Made by a program: the position numbers and the translations under genes. A stretch of 64,000 bases of DNA from Serilophus lunatus. Taxonomy: Eukaryota > Chordata > Aves > Passeriformes > Eurylaimidae. The number at the start of each line of letters is the position of its first letter. Positions within the stretch are counted from its first letter, which is position 1. The stretch spans positions 1,446,048 to 1,510,047 of the forward strand of contig VXBA01002661.1 of assembly GCA_013399895.1 (NCBI GenBank), in the 5' to 3' direction. Below the pieces are notes generated by a model, which ran no database searches, was not told the origin of the DNA, and saw only the letters and a list, made by a program, of their open reading frames with translations. Below, piece by piece: positions 63,749-64,000 of this stretch.

Positions 63749-64000
63749 CTGGAAAAGAAAGGAGAATTCAGTCAGCTTTTAGTTCTCACTAAATGTTTGT
63801 TAGTCAGAAGGTAGAGAATTACCTATGCATTGGAAACTAGTGTAAAAAAAATTTTCATTTCTCCTCCTCTGAAGCCAGTTGTCTAAACAGTGAAATTCAG
63901 TTTGAGATCTTCAGAAACAGAAACCAGAATACAAGCACAGGACTGAAAGAACATTAAAGGACTGCTCCAGTGACCTGTAAGAGAATTCTTTTAAAAATTG
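63749..64000 (-). other. Partial intron 3 of the FABP4-like gene
   Basis: This is the sequence 5' (in transcript sense) of the terminal exon up to the window edge. No FABP exon 3 (VQKW motif) was found, so the intron must extend past the window. Confidence 0.6.

Overview
The window looks like bird nuclear DNA. It is AT-rich, contains at least eight 5'-truncated copies of the CR1 non-LTR retrotransposon (several keep the avian CR1 3' end, which reads like 'ATTCTGTGATTCTGT'), and carries one solo LTR of a type common in bird endogenous retroviruses. I saw no CRISPR array, operon, rRNA or tRNA. The species cannot be named from sequence alone.

The only complete protein gene I can support is on the minus strand near the right end. 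It is a four-exon fatty-acid-binding-protein gene (exons 59212-59140, 57763-57591, 57324-57223 and 55302-55252). Coding exon sizes are 73, 173, 102 and 51 nt, the canonical FABP pattern, and they join into a 132-residue protein that reads as myelin P2 (PMP2/FABP8). A TATA-like box lies at 59321-59327 and an AATAAA signal at 55066-55071. About 4.2 kb further right, on the same strand, the last coding exon and poly(A) signal of a second FABP gene (most likely FABP4) are present; the rest lies beyond base 64000. This head-to-tail pair matches the FABP5-PMP2-FABP4 cluster of vertebrates (human 8q21). The products are cytosolic lipid carriers, one of peripheral myelin and one of adipocytes and macrophages.

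Layout: bases 1-55050 are a gene-poor flank with no exon I can assign to a known gene. It holds old and younger CR1 pieces (about 9836-10210, 12386-12530, 13630-14352, 42946-42998, 44561-44756, 49512-49816), a 600-bp solo LTR (17111-17710) with near-perfect 5-bp target duplications, a roughly 23-unit TATC microsatellite (31181-31273), pyrimidine and poly-T tracts, and several GC-richer blocks with unexplained open frames (about 15200-16290, 21640-21930, 39270-39540). Bases 55050-59330 are PMP2, with a CR1 inside intron 3. Bases 59655-59985 hold a CR1 just upstream of the PMP2 promoter. Bases 60000-63500 are plain intergenic DNA, and 63515-63748 is the 3' end of the FABP4-like gene.

I found no convincing novel system. 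The best leads are a short open frame with a splice-acceptor-like junction at 9368-9547, the GC-rich block at 15.2-16.3 kb, and three unusually long open frames (15266-15901, 28839-29381, 40371-40880) that may be chance or decayed elements.
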